DNA of 64,000 bases from Membranipora membranacea (taxonomy: Eukaryota; Bryozoa; Gymnolaemata; Cheilostomatida; Membraniporidae). The notes under the pieces are model-generated. The model searched no databases. It saw nothing but the letters and a program-made list of their open reading frames with translations, and was not told where the DNA came from. The translations under genes were made by a program, and so were the position numbers. Positions 24,801 to 37,900 of this stretch are shown in pieces (within the stretch, counting starts at the first letter, position 1; every line of letters begins with the position of its first letter). The stretch spans positions 19,628,283 to 19,692,282 of the forward strand of contig OU612066.1 in assembly GCA_914767715.1 (NCBI GenBank), given 5' to 3'.

Positions 24801-27800
24801 GAAGTCTTTGGTGTCAGTAACTCCAAATGTTTAACTTGTGCCATAGACAGTTCCGTCTACATCCATGAATGATTACCCCTAAACATCCTCATCATTAGCA
24901 TTGAGTTCAAGCAATTATGATCTCCAACTCCAACCCACAGGATAAATTATTAACGCCTCGGGAGCAATTTATGTGCATTGTTTACTCTCTAACCCAACAG
25001 TGGTTGATTGAAAGCTCTGGTAAAGTTTCACAATCGTTTGATCAGTTGTCTTATGGCAGTTTGCTGGTAGTTTAGAAAGAGAATATGTAATGATGGATCA
25101 AGGCACGCATCTCTGATCGAGATCTTAGATAATAAAAGTACGCTGCCTGACAGCAGCAGCACCATCTGATCTATCTGAGACTACCATCTGGCAGGCTTTC
25201 TCGTTTGTATTGATGTGCTGATATAACATTCAATGTTCTTTTCTTAGAATTTAGTTGTGTTTTTTAGCTTTCTATGCCGTTGCCATTGAAACTGACAACT
25301 ATATACTATATTGCATCAGCATCTGGCAATGATTGTAATCCTAGTAGGAAGTTATGATAGAATTTAATGGCTGTTTTACCAACTGCACAGATGACAAAAG
25401 TCTCTGCTCTCAGATTTACATTTGAATTTGAGTTTTTCAATACAGCATTTCGTTCACTCAAACCAAAACTGAATCATGGTACTGACAGCTGGGGGAGTCT
25501 GCAGTCACTCAGGAAAATTCATTGACTGAGTTGTTTAATTGGCCCTCAACTCAAATATGATCAGCCTGCTATACAGAGAGGTGATAATTACATTGTCATT
25601 AATTGATGATTTTGATATGAAATGAGAATTTATATTGTTTAAGAATAATTACCCTAGGTAAATTATGCAACAATTAATTATGTTTCTTGCTACTTGATTG
25701 GGCTGAAGTTAGATTAGCCTGAAAGCTTGAGTCAACTCCTGGGAGCTATCAAATGGGGAGCAGTAATGCCCATCCATCACCTTTAAAAACTTCCTGCTGT
25801 GAATTTATCTATTCAGTTTTCACACATTGTTAGATCTCAATTAGCGCAAAATTAATAGCAGGTCACAAATTTTAATGGGAAATTTGCATCAAAACCAATT
25901 CTGGCTTCCTTCTCTCTTTTTCTATTGCAGTGGACGTTATGGTCTTGCCCCCCCCCCCTACCGATGGAGGATGTATGATCAAAGGCAAAACTCCGGAAAG
26001 GCGCCCCTACATATATTTATAATAATGTTATCACCTTCTAAGCACAACTTTGAAGCTGTTTCCCTTGAATTAGCTGGTTTGGAAACATGTATCACATTTT
26101 TCTATCCTGACATTTTTATTTAGTCATGCTCATGCTCATTCACTTATCCCGATACACAGTATCATGGTAAATACATTATTGGAAAATGAACAATTATACT
26201 GACTCAGCTACTAATACCAACAGTTATACTCATTCAACACTCCCAGACATTAGCATCTTTCAATTTCAAGAGGATGTTTAGATTGCCAGATATCTCAACA
26301 TTCAACAACGTTTTGTTGGCATGAATGTATGGAGTACTGCTGGTACATAGAAAGGTCTATATTTTTAATGGATCAGTAATGAAATCGCCATGATCCAAAA
26401 TCACTGACAACAAATAAAAGGTGGAGCATTCGTTGATTTTCGTCTTCCTGTCTCCATCCAAATATAAGAACTGGAGTTCGTTGTCTTGTGCTATGTTTTA
26501 TCAAGACCACCATAAATATTTACAGTGTACAGGTTAAGATGTAAAGGCCATCCCCGAACCCTGTGGCCACAGTGTACCAGCATATATGAGTAGCGTTCCG
26601 GGATCTGGTTCGTGGAAGAGACGTAAGACGGCACAGACACCAAACAAAGTCTTCTGAATTGGAAATTTTGATGTCAACTTCCTTCAACTTTTTTATGGTT
26701 GATGATTTATAATTGGATTTCCATCCTGACTGTCACAGTTTTCATATGTCAAATCCAGCCGGCTTTTGAATTGTGCCAAAAACCCGACATTCTCTTGTCA
26801 TACCTATATGGATTATGATTGATAAATGATAAAATTATTGATATCAGCTGCTTGCCTAGAAGTACCTATCCCACTGCCAGAAAATAAATAAACAATCAGT
26901 TCACAAAGCACCTTTCTCAAAAACTAATAATCAAATTTTAATCCTTACTCAAATACCAGCTTGTAAAAAAACATTACAGCAAAGAGCATCGGATGGCATT
27001 ATGGGTAATGGAGTACAAGGCAAGTTAATAAGTACGGTGTATGCTAAAAGCTATACAATAATAGATTAATGTGTGCTGTTGTTATGGTTTCTACTAGTAT
27101 ACTCGTGTTCTCTGCCCTTACCAGTGTATAAATTGTACTTTAATTTGCTAAACTTAGTGCTATGTTTGAGCGATCGGGATACTGGTAGGGATATTATTTT
27201 GAGCTCTTAGGAGGATTGTGTTGTATGCATTATTAGTTAGTTAGGTATCCATTTCAAGATTGAGTAGTGTCGCCTTATGATTATTTGAAGAAGCTCTAGT
27301 CTGGCCAGATATTTAGTAAACCTCATCAAGAAGTGTTTACAGTACAGACAGGTTATAAATCCGTTTGGTTATAGCTGGGGTCAGGTTTTATACAATATTA
27401 GAGGCTTACTAAGGCATAACAAGGCTGGAATAAATCAAAATGCAAACTGAAAACACTATAAACTTAGCATACTTAACCCGGATTGCCAAGTTAGACTGTA
27501 GAAGTCAAGTATTTATATGTTCCACACCCTGTAGTAAACTATACACATAACTTTGAAGCTTTCCAAGCTGTTCTTAGCGTAATCCTAGAAGACAATCTTT
27601 ATTTATTATCTGTTTTGTACATGAAAAGTCCTATTGGTTTTATCTTCTTCAGGGCCTCTTGTCATTAGTGTCAGATCTTGTTCAAGTACTGTTGATTGTA
27701 TGTAGCACAGCAGCAGCATTTATTTCTAATCTTACATGGTCAAAGAACCACATACGATAGGAAACGGTATATGTTACCTATTCTTTCTACAATGCAGCGG

Positions 27801-28955
27801 TATTCGAATTTTGTTTGCCCTTATCATAAATACCTATCTGCATTTATATAAAATATGCTGTAATTTATCACAATCCCTTAGAATTAATCTTGGCCAACAG
27901 GTGGATTTGATGTCAGATTTTGATGCATGGTTTCCTGCTGTTGGAATTTTAATCAATGGGTGTCAGATATGATAAGGGCCGGAGTTTGTTATCCAGTGAG
28001 TTAGATTTGTCTCACTCTTGCCCTGTTAGAAAATTGTGGGCTAGCTTCGCTGACGCTGTCAGGATGGGCTTGATCTGAAACGAGACAGCGTTAACTTCAA
28101 ATCTGAAGAGACAAGGAACCCACAAGGAAAAGTTCAGTTTAAATAGCCAGTAGCTAGTTGTACTGTCTGATCTTTCCAAGTCTCGGTAAGCGGTCAGATG
28201 TATGTACCATGTGTTACAAGCTGCAGTTAAAAGTTCATGTAATCTGTTTGATCCATAGGTGCATGTTCCCACAGATATTTAAATGCCTTTTATCTTTTCT
28301 TAGGCCTGGAAGACATTCTTCTTCAACAATTAATGTGAAAAGAAGTGTTAAAGTTTACTTTTACATAACATTGCAACAGTTTAACCTTTCGTGTTTATTT
28401 CAAGTGGTAAACAATCAGACGGAATATTGTACAGTTTCTCCTGATCCATCTGAGCAAGGCTTATTTTAGATCCGCTAGTGACTAGGGAAGCAGGCCAATA
28501 TCAACATAATCTGTTATTATATAGGCTGTATTATGGTGTGGAAGGCATTGAAGCTTTTCAATAGATTCTAATAATCATCAAGGAAGATAATAATGATTTA
28601 GATATCCTCCCATATAGACACAAGCCTTATAATCATGACTAGCCAATCAGATCGCTCCGTTTGTTCCCATGTACTAAGAGCACACAGTCTTGATTAGATT
28701 CATTAGGAATTCTAGCCTTCATATGAACCAGACGTCAGTCAATGCCAGTGTCAAGAAAGTGACGGACCACCCTTCAAAATACATTTTTTCATATTAATAA
28801 TTTCTTGCATACTGATTAACATAGCGGTGCATACAATAATCTGCTTAGCTACTGCCAGGATATAGCTGTACAATCACCTGACTGGAATATCTGAACAATA
28901 TTGGATAATAAGCTGTCGCGGAACTATTGGTAAGTTAATCTAGCTAGGATTCTTT
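21854..28955. other. Gene-poor DNA
   Basis: No supported gene. The longest open frame (23762-24199 plus, 145 codons) has no recognisable domain, overlaps open frames on the other strand, and is within chance expectation for this much AT-rich DNA. A C-run occurs at about 25948-25957. The stretch 25540-25720 is dense in TAATTA/ATTAAT cores, a weak hint of regulatory DNA. Confidence 0.45.
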
Positions 28956-29170
28956 CTATGTAAATTCATCTCTGTCAATCATGTCCCTCCTAAATATCAC
29001 AAACCATTCTTTGATCTCGTTTGCCGGATGCCGTGGCACAAACTTCTTGCCAACACATGGATAGTAGGGTCGGAGGTAGACTGAGTTTGTATTTGGGTCT
29101 GTTGCATCAATACTCGCTGATTCCAGTTCTCCTTTGCAAAGTTGAAATTTCATCCGAGTTATAGTGTCAG
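28956..29170 (-). CDS. Possible terminal exon of an unidentified minus-strand gene
   Basis: Reading on the minus strand, a CCTTACAG acceptor is followed by an open frame from 29170 to a TAG at 28956, about 71 codons. The peptide (DTITRMKFQLCKGELES ... PRHPANEIKEWFVIFRRDM ...) has a balanced, globular-protein-like composition, unlike most chance frames nearby. An ATG at 29153 could also start a 65-residue product. I do not recognise a family and found no partner exon upstream at 29.2-34 kb. It may be a last exon, a retro-derived fragment, or chance. Confidence 0.25.
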
Positions 29171-32100
29171 CTGTAAGGTGATGGCCACAGAATGCATCAT
29201 CTACATCATCAGTTTATACTGTTTGCCCGGGCTAAGCTTTGCCTTTTTGCACATTGAGTAGACTAAGCTTTGGCTATTTAGTTTCTCTGCTGAACTCATT
29301 TTTTTTCACGGATTGATATTCGATAACATGAGAATCATCTCAACGCTGACCTGAGTTGGTTTTTGAGTTCTAATTAATTAAGAGCAATTAATCCAGCTGC
29401 CTTCGTCAGCAGAGAAGTGAGCTGCTGCCGCTTTGCTGTTTTGTTCTCATGTTACTGAAATGGCTTTTATAAGTCATTAAAGTCATGATCTCATCATTTC
29501 GACATGCTGTTTACATTGCTGCCTTTTGGGAAATTAACCAGGTGTAATAGCTTAGAGCGTAGCTTCTACCAGCCTTCAGGAGGGTTTTTCTACACTTCTA
29601 CTGTTACACGCTTATGTTCTATTGATTTGTTATTACTTTGCATTTCCCACGTTTATTTATTGTACCCTGTGGAGTTATTACATGTCCAATTAGCGTAGTT
29701 TTTTTACAGTCGGATTATTTGATGCATTGCAATAATATAGCTAATCGACTGCTGTAATTTCGCTGCTTTTTCGCTCATTATTGTCCGTGGTATCGGGTTT
29801 TCTTTGGCAATATTGTAGAGTTAAAGTGAAGCATTCCCATTTGCATGCCACTTAGGATATGACTGAGGAATTACTCTCCAATTAGGCTACAAATAAATTG
29901 ATGTAGGTCTGGTTAAGGCTTTCCTGAAGTGTTGCATGGCCATTTTGACAAATTAGAGTCAATGTTCTTTTTATGTCGGCCTTAATTCAGAAGCATTTTT
30001 GTCTTGGCTTGAAACCCTTTATGCCTGGAGATCATTAGCTGCAGATGTGAACTGTACTACTGTAATATTATGTTCTTATTTCTGGCATAATATATACCAG
30101 CATAAAGTACCATCCATCTGTGGTCTAGACACCTTCTGCAAACCCCCATATAACTATATCTATCTTGTCAACTAACTGTCTTCTTTATCACCCAGTGTGT
30201 CATAACTTGTGCCAACATTTGACAGGATATGTAGATACCAAAGAAATGTTATGCTTGGAATCCATTTGTGGTGCAGACGTTTAGTCCAAAGTCAGCAATT
30301 ATCTATAGAAACAAATAAATAAACATCAATTAATTGTGCATGCGCGGCCTAATTAATGTTAAAATGACACTTACAAGCTGGCGTACTGGGTGAAATCGGA
30401 GATCATAAAAACTAATCTCTTAACAGCGTCCTTCTCATATAAGTGTAATAATCTTCAGGCAATGATGTTAAGAAGAAACCTCCGGTCGTAAAAAGATTGT
30501 GTTTCTTTGTCCTGTTTTTGGTGGGCCCAACCCACTTCACAGAAGATTTCACTAAACCAGCCAAAGATACTGTTGTCTTGTTAGATACAAGTTGCTCTGA
30601 CTACCAGCTTTTTACCTCTATCACTTAGATGTTGCCATGTAGATGTAAGATGCATGGTTTGACACGTAATGGCAAGTGCTTGCTATTTTGAGCTGTGTAA
30701 ACTGCTGATGCATTGAACACCAATTCCCATGAATCATGGAAAAAATCTTGTCAGTTTAGAATGCACTGATAAGATGTCACTTTTTGGCAACGCCTGCCCG
30801 GTTCCTAATTAAAGACTTGAATTTTGTGTCACTGCCATTATAAAACAATTGAAGTTAAAAGAAATTTATATGCGAAATATATAATAAACTCTGATTTCTG
30901 AGACTATAACACTCTTTACTGAGATACAGTCAACAAGTTTCACACCATTGTGTTTCAATGGCTATCCAGTTCAAAAACAGTTCGGGCATGAATCAATTGT
31001 GCTCAAATGAAAGCTGTGAGTCACGGATAAAGCTAATTTCAGGCTAAACCCACATCAAGTCAGGTCAATTCTTGACATTTTTATCTTGACAAGTTTATTT
31101 GCAGTGAAACAAACAACCAATATCCTAGTTCAATTGTTATCTCTGTCACTCTGTGTTGACATGATTTGAAACGCCAACAACCAACAAAGCATAGAGACCG
31201 ATAATGTTGACCTAAGTTATTCCCGCTCTATCGTTTATGTATAGATTTGTATAAAAACACTATGTTTCTTGAAATGCAATTTTCTTCATTAATTATTTTT
31301 TATCCATCGAGCGTGGCCGAGATGTTATTTGATCAGTTGAAATAAATCTTTCCTTATCGCGGTGGAGTTACTATGCAGAGATCTCTTTACTTAGTTAATT
31401 GAATTTGATATCTATATCTCAAACAAGTCCGATCAAGAGTTACATAGATTTATTAATGAAATACTCGCCGATCCACTCACGTCTGTTGGATCAGGCAGCG
31501 TAATCCTTTGTGTAACCCGTTTTTGTACATGTCCTACAGCTTTGAAGCCTCGATCTTACATGCCCCAAACAGAGAATACAGCGTTAATTTACAATCTTTG
31601 GCATTATCTTATGACCTGGATAAAATCAATTTTCTAGGTATGGCAAAAGCTTAGGTTAGGTTGGCAAACGACATTCTGCGTTAGATGAGTAGATGCGTAG
31701 AACGTAGATGAGTTAGAATGAAATGTCATATTGGGGAAATTACTAAGAATAACTAGCTGCTTCATGCTGCTGCGCTGTCATAGCAGTCTCTACAATATCA
31801 AGTACTTGAGCAGTTTCCACTGAGGGATAATTGTATCCTTAACATCTTACAACAGGCCACATATCAATCATCTATCAAAACTTTGAGCTATAATTTAGCT
31901 TCTATAAATTTTAATGGTGTAATTTAATTTGTGCAGCCAACATACTGCTGCCCTATTTTGATTCGATAAGTAGCTGCAGCTACTGGGAGTGGTAAGAAAT
32001 TATCCTACAGTGAATAGGAAAAGTAATCTTTGTTACTTTGCTCAGTAGCGGATTTAGAATTTAATAAGAAGGATACGACTTGACACTATTAATTCATTTC

Positions 32101-34791
32101 CTTGGGTATCAGTATGGGGTATTAAACATTTTCATTACATTTTTCTCATGAGTTACTTTTGTTGGAAGTGTTTTATGAGGTTTTAGATGGCTAAGTCGCC
32201 TACTGTTTTCTAAACAAGTTACCAGTCACTGAGCACAAAATCCTTCTATACAATGCTTTATTACATACAGATTCTATATCAAATCTCCAATTTTATTCAC
32301 ACCAGAAGTGAATTATCCCGTTATGTAATAAGCAAACTATTTAAATCTAGAATCTATTGTGTTCTAAATGTAAAATTCAGACTGGCCGACCTCTTTTCAC
32401 AGTTTACATAGAACTAGTTTATTAGCATGCCGAGTTTTTGTTATGTTACTGCCACATTATGTACATAGGCACCAACACCAATACATTGTTGTTTGTTTTC
32501 TCAATGTCCACGAGTGTAATCCATAAATTCAAAACAATCGACAGCCGATAATTCAATATTCTGAGTGCTTGCTAATTATAATTTGTAAACCCACGGCACC
32601 ATCTCTAACTTTACAAAACTGATCTCTTCTTCAGCTGCTGTCTGGCGGGATAATATTTACAGAAACTTAAAGCTTGCGTCATAGACTCTGACTTTATTGG
32701 CTACTTGCTGTCCACTTTGGTGAATTGCATACATTTACAGCTCAATCCATTCCACTGGCTGCTGCTTCAGTAGTTGAGCTTTCGACTCTATTGATAGAAA
32801 CCTGATTATTACCTAACTCTTGTTCAATTACTGTCAACACTGATTTGCATCACAAACGTGTGCTGAGGTAGTGTATTGTGCGCTAGACATGAGCCACGCG
32901 CCAAGAGGAAAGAAAGGACTTTTTTGTTGTAAAGATCAAAAAGTAGGCATGAATGAAAAAAAGAATCCAATATATCAGGCTTTATTACCTGTTCCTTTAT
33001 ATGTGTGAACGTTAATTTAAAATCTGTCAATTATTAATCCTTCCATTCATAACTTAGAAATTTCATAAATTTTTCTTTTGACCAAGTGCCAATCAAAAAC
33101 TTAGGATCCAAGCAATGTTATTGTTTCATGTTTGTGTGAAATTTCCCTAGCCATAACATGAAACAGAAAGTAAAGTGTCAATATTATGAGGCTATTGAAT
33201 AAACTGCAATAGGTAGAAAGCTGAACTGCAAGCATTTGGGATTTAACCAACCAGTCAACTGTCGACATCATTCACAATACGTTAATAAAAGTGTTAGGAT
33301 GTCGATCATTGAGATTACTGTGAGGTGCTGTAGGTGATTAGCTTCCTTTGAATACCTTGTGTGGCCTAAGTAGGACTAAGCTGCCAATGTTCCATTCAGC
33401 TGTCAGCCAGGTGACTATTTACCCTGTCATGACTAATTTCACGCCTTGGCTATTGTTAGCTTTTAATTATTATCTCACCTTGGCATATACTTCCTTACCT
33501 TGTTACCAGGTTTATATTGGCTAATTGAGTTAATCATCGATAGTTGACTAGATGTCAAGTCTTAGCTATGAAAGAGTCAGCATTGCAGCAATAGTAAATC
33601 AGTTCATTTCTGCAGTGTTCTCAGCTTGAAAAGCATTTTTGCTTTTATCGAATCTCATGAGGTCTGAGAGACATTAGCTCTGAATGATAAGGTCAGTTGT
33701 TCTTTCAGTTTATCTGTTTGCACTCTCTCTCCTAGTTTTGATCCTGTTGCTCATTACGGCAAAAGTGTTCAGCTTTATTTCTCTTAGCGGGAGGGCAAAC
33801 ATTAAAATGTATCTTGTCATGTCCGCAATGGAGTTTATGCATAACCATATTGCAGGATCTAAGTTTGTCAGCGAGATATGACATTTTAACCATGTGGTCG
33901 GGATCAGTTTGCACCCAAATGTTATGTGCTATTTAATTTTTTTCAATCAAGTTGTTTTTCGGCAATTTGAAGTTATAAAAAGCTGATCCCTTATCAAATT
34001 TCCCCTTATGGTTACAGCAGCCATGCCATAAGAATGCAGTGTATGTGACATGTTCCCACATGATATGTCACAATAAAATTAGATACATGACACAAACCAC
34101 CAACTTGTGGTATAATTATGGTTGTTTGTTGGTTGGATGTTCCAGTGATGCCTGACCAATGTTTAGAGTTGACTTGGGTGTTCTCTTTGTTTTTGTAACA
34201 AGTTAGGCCAGACTAGTACTTAGTAACTGTACTGAGTGCCTTGGTCCTGTATAGTAATGGTGTAGTGGTGTATAATGCACTCACTGTTTTGAAACGCCTT
34301 TGTAGATTGCTGCATACAGTTGCATAACAGCTTGTTGAAATGTTGTCTCGAAAGATGAAGGCCCCATATAATTTGGATAGCTATCTGCGATGAAAGAATT
34401 CGCATGTTCAATTGCTGTACTAGATAATGGCGGTAATTTCACCCTTCCTCACATCAAAGCATCTCAAGACAAATCAAGTCCAATCTCGTCACTTGTTTCC
34501 ATCCTGTTCTGTTTGCTAATTAAAGTTTACAACTTGATTGGGGCTCATAATAGGCAATTGGCATAAGTGATCATCACGAGAGCTATCTCATTCTGTCATA
34601 CAATACCTTGAGAGACCCGTGATTATGCTATAAGGGGAATATTTATTTTCCTCACCAACCATATGGCCAAGGCTGTAATAAGCGCTGTTAATTGTTACTC
34701 ATGGCCATAAATATTATTACCCATGGAACTTAGGATCAATGCTCATGTGTTGATTGATAGTAACTTATGCCTGTTGTATGTTTTATTGCAG
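29171..34791. other. Upstream region of the LRR-Ig gene, no gene seen
   Basis: No supported coding exon on either strand. TAAT-rich patches occur at 29370-29395 and 30325-30360. The last 300 bases before 34791 contain several palindromic CATGG/CCATATGG and TAAT cores and are the most likely place for promoter or enhancer sequence of the LRR-Ig gene. This is inferred from position only. Confidence 0.4.
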
Positions 34792-34907
34792 AAAGTCACT
34801 GATTACAAGGGAGATAACGCCAAAAGTTAGATCATAGATGAAATAGTATAGCAGCTAGTCTGGACGACTGGTGACAGTCATTGACTCACATAATATAGCT
34901 AACCAAC
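34792..34907 (+). other. Probable 5' UTR part of the LRR-Ig first coding exon
   Basis: A good acceptor (TTTTATTGCAG, ending at 34791) precedes 116 non-coding bases leading to the ATG at 34908, whose -3 base is A. This implies at least one further 5' non-coding exon upstream, which I could not locate. Alternatively the promoter lies just upstream and the acceptor-like sequence is fortuitous. Confidence 0.4.
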
Positions 34908-37900
34908 ATGTTAGCCTTTATTCTACTGGTGCTACCAGCTGTGGCATATGCTGGCTGTCCCAATGGCTGCACATGTCTCCCAGGAGGAACCTTGGTTAAA
35001 TGTGGGCAGAGCGTAGATAGGATTCCTGAAATAGACCCTGATGTAAAGAGCTTGGATTTGACGGACTGCAGGTTTTCCTCTCCCGTCTTACAGAGAGCAA
35101 ACTTATCTGGACTCGCTAATCTGGAGAGTCTCAACCTTCGAGGATGTGGAATTAGCAATATTGAATATCACACCTTTGTTGGTAAGCATACATTTAAGAA
35201 CTCATTCCATAAAAGAAGAAGCATGGGGAGACAACTAGCTACATAATTTTTTATCTGAAATTTGAAGAGTTAGCACATTCAACCGGAGGAAACTATTTGA
35301 ACCATTTAAGATCTCACAAGTGGCCATTTCTCTTTTTGCAAGATAGTTTTGTTACCATTTTGTCCGCGGGACAGTTTCTACGAGTAGGAAAATTGATTTG
35401 TTTGGTTGTGTATAGATTATCTCACAACTTCACCATTCATGAGTTTGTGAGTTTTGTGTTTCGCACAGAATTTGGAAAAGTTATATCCTATTCAGTTTTT
35501 GAAATCAATGAAACTTAATCGGCAGTCAACCTTATATAGTGTCAAATTTCTGCAGAAAAGCTAATATTAGTGACTTGAAAGTTTAGTGGAACCATAACAA
35601 ATCATTAAGCGCATTCTCTAGTCTTTTGATGCGCCGCACACAAAACTACACGCAAACAGAATATCAAACGCTAAATATTTGATGTAATATTATGTTGAAT
35701 TTTTAACTGTATCAAAAATTTGATCACTCCTAATGTAGATCTACTGTCCCTTGTATCAACTTGTCTCTATGACACTTGGAAACCAAACCTTTATCCAATA
35801 CTGAAAACACTATACTGCGTTTTTTTCTCAATCCAGCTATGCTTTTCATTGCAGGGTGCTTAGAATTTCGATCAATTAAAGTCTTAAAATTGTTGACAAT
35901 TTGAAGTATTGGATTTGGAATATTAAAATTTCTACCACAATTCTAGCTGTTTATTGGGTCCACAACTCAAGTATCTATGCTCAAGACTCAAGAACCCTAC
36001 AATATTGTTTAACATGACTCAAATAGCACCGCTCATTCAATATTGAGCCTGCTAGCTGCTCACAATCTCAAGTGCTCCAGTAAATATAAGCCGTGTCTGT
36101 GAAAGGTTCTATTTCTTATTAGTCTGAGCCCCCTAGACCTTTTTGCCGCCGGATGAAACGCTTCCCCCCCCCCCCCTTTCATGCCTTATTTGTGTCCCTG
36201 AGTCTGTGCTGTCACTCTCTATCCATGTGGACATGATTTATTGGTCCAAACTAAGATAAGTCAGTACCTGATCATCAAGCCTAAATACTACTGTCTTCTT
36301 GATTAAAATTCTGTAGCATATTTGGGATAGAGTTAATGCATGCATTACGCTCACAGTATTTGACATCTTGATGGCCCTCATATCAAAGTCCCTCAGGCAT
36401 TTATAACTGTCCATAGATGGGTGAGAACTGAAGCGCTGTGACATGACTCATTACTCTACCTTCTCCCAGCTGCGAGGGATTATATCTATCGACCCAGCTT
36501 TTTTGTCACGTTGACCACATTGACTATTTAGTCTACAATTTTTTGACCATCATCACCAACAACCAGCTTATAAACCCTAGATCAAGTTTAATCCAATTGC
36601 CTGCATTCCAGTTGCTCCTTGCCTGCGGCGTGTCCAATGGATCGGGAGCAACTCCGAATGCAAGCAAATGGACCAAACTCGGTCTAATAAACCCCCTACT
36701 CCCCATCGCAAGGATCAGCAGCTGGGTGGTTTACAAACAAGGTGTGACAGGTTCTAAACATACCCAGATTAAAAGATTTATTTATACATTTGTGGCTAGA
36801 TTAGAAATGGCATTAAACATAGCTTTGTTTATAAGTTGCGAGACATTGCATTTAGTAAAAAAGCACTCTGCGTAATTGAATTTCTGCCTAAGCATTTTTT
36901 TATTCTGAAAATTGCTAGGGTAAATTATCTGCTAAGACAGTTGCCACTCTAAATAATGAATCATTGATGTATATAGGAATAGTTGTCTTGTATGTTAGAC
37001 TTGGAGCAAGCCCAAGCTAATGAGGCTGTTTCAATACAGTCATAGTGTCACAGGCATTTTATGCCTCATTAGATTGACACTGTCACAGAGTAGGGATATA
37101 CACTATGTTATTGCTTCCTCAGCTCTTTATATCATAGAGATAATATATAACAGTGTGCCAAGTAATTCCGCTTCATCTCAAATACCATACTGGGTGACAT
37201 TTTTATCTAGCAAAAAATGAAGTGAAGACCTTTGAAAATCAACCACATGCTATGTGGTAACCTTTACAGGCAAAACAACACCTGAAACCTGCACATAATG
37301 ACATGTTCAGACTTCGCGCACTCATTCCACTGCATCAAGAGATTATCAGAGAAGGTAACCCGAGACAGAATCAGTGATCATCAATGACTATATGTAATGA
37401 TAGATGATCCATCCTCTTCCTCTAAAATTACATGGCTACTGACATTGCTGAATCAAAACAGCTGAAAACAGAACTATTACACTCGATTACACACACTTAT
37501 CCCTGTCTGACTGACTGATTCATAAATCGCTGACTAGCTGAACCATTCAGCTATCGTCACAGATATTATGTGAAATTGACCAACCCTCATTCCGATTCCG
37601 TTCTGAATTGTGGTACATAGTGATTATGTTTGATATTGCGTGACAGAGGGTATAATTTTCACTGTGCCGCCTTAAAACGATAATAACATACAAAAGTTTG
37701 GATTGACACTCCATCGACAATACCCACAATCTGTAATTACTTGTTCAACAACCAGATATCAGAACTTGGAAATGCTTATTCAGAAATTATAGTCTCATCA
37801 ATAACATGATTCCACTTGACAGCCCAGATAAATGTAGGGTTGTCCGAGCTCCCATCTGGAGTCTTTGGTATGATTATCTAACATAAATAGTCAGGCGGTT

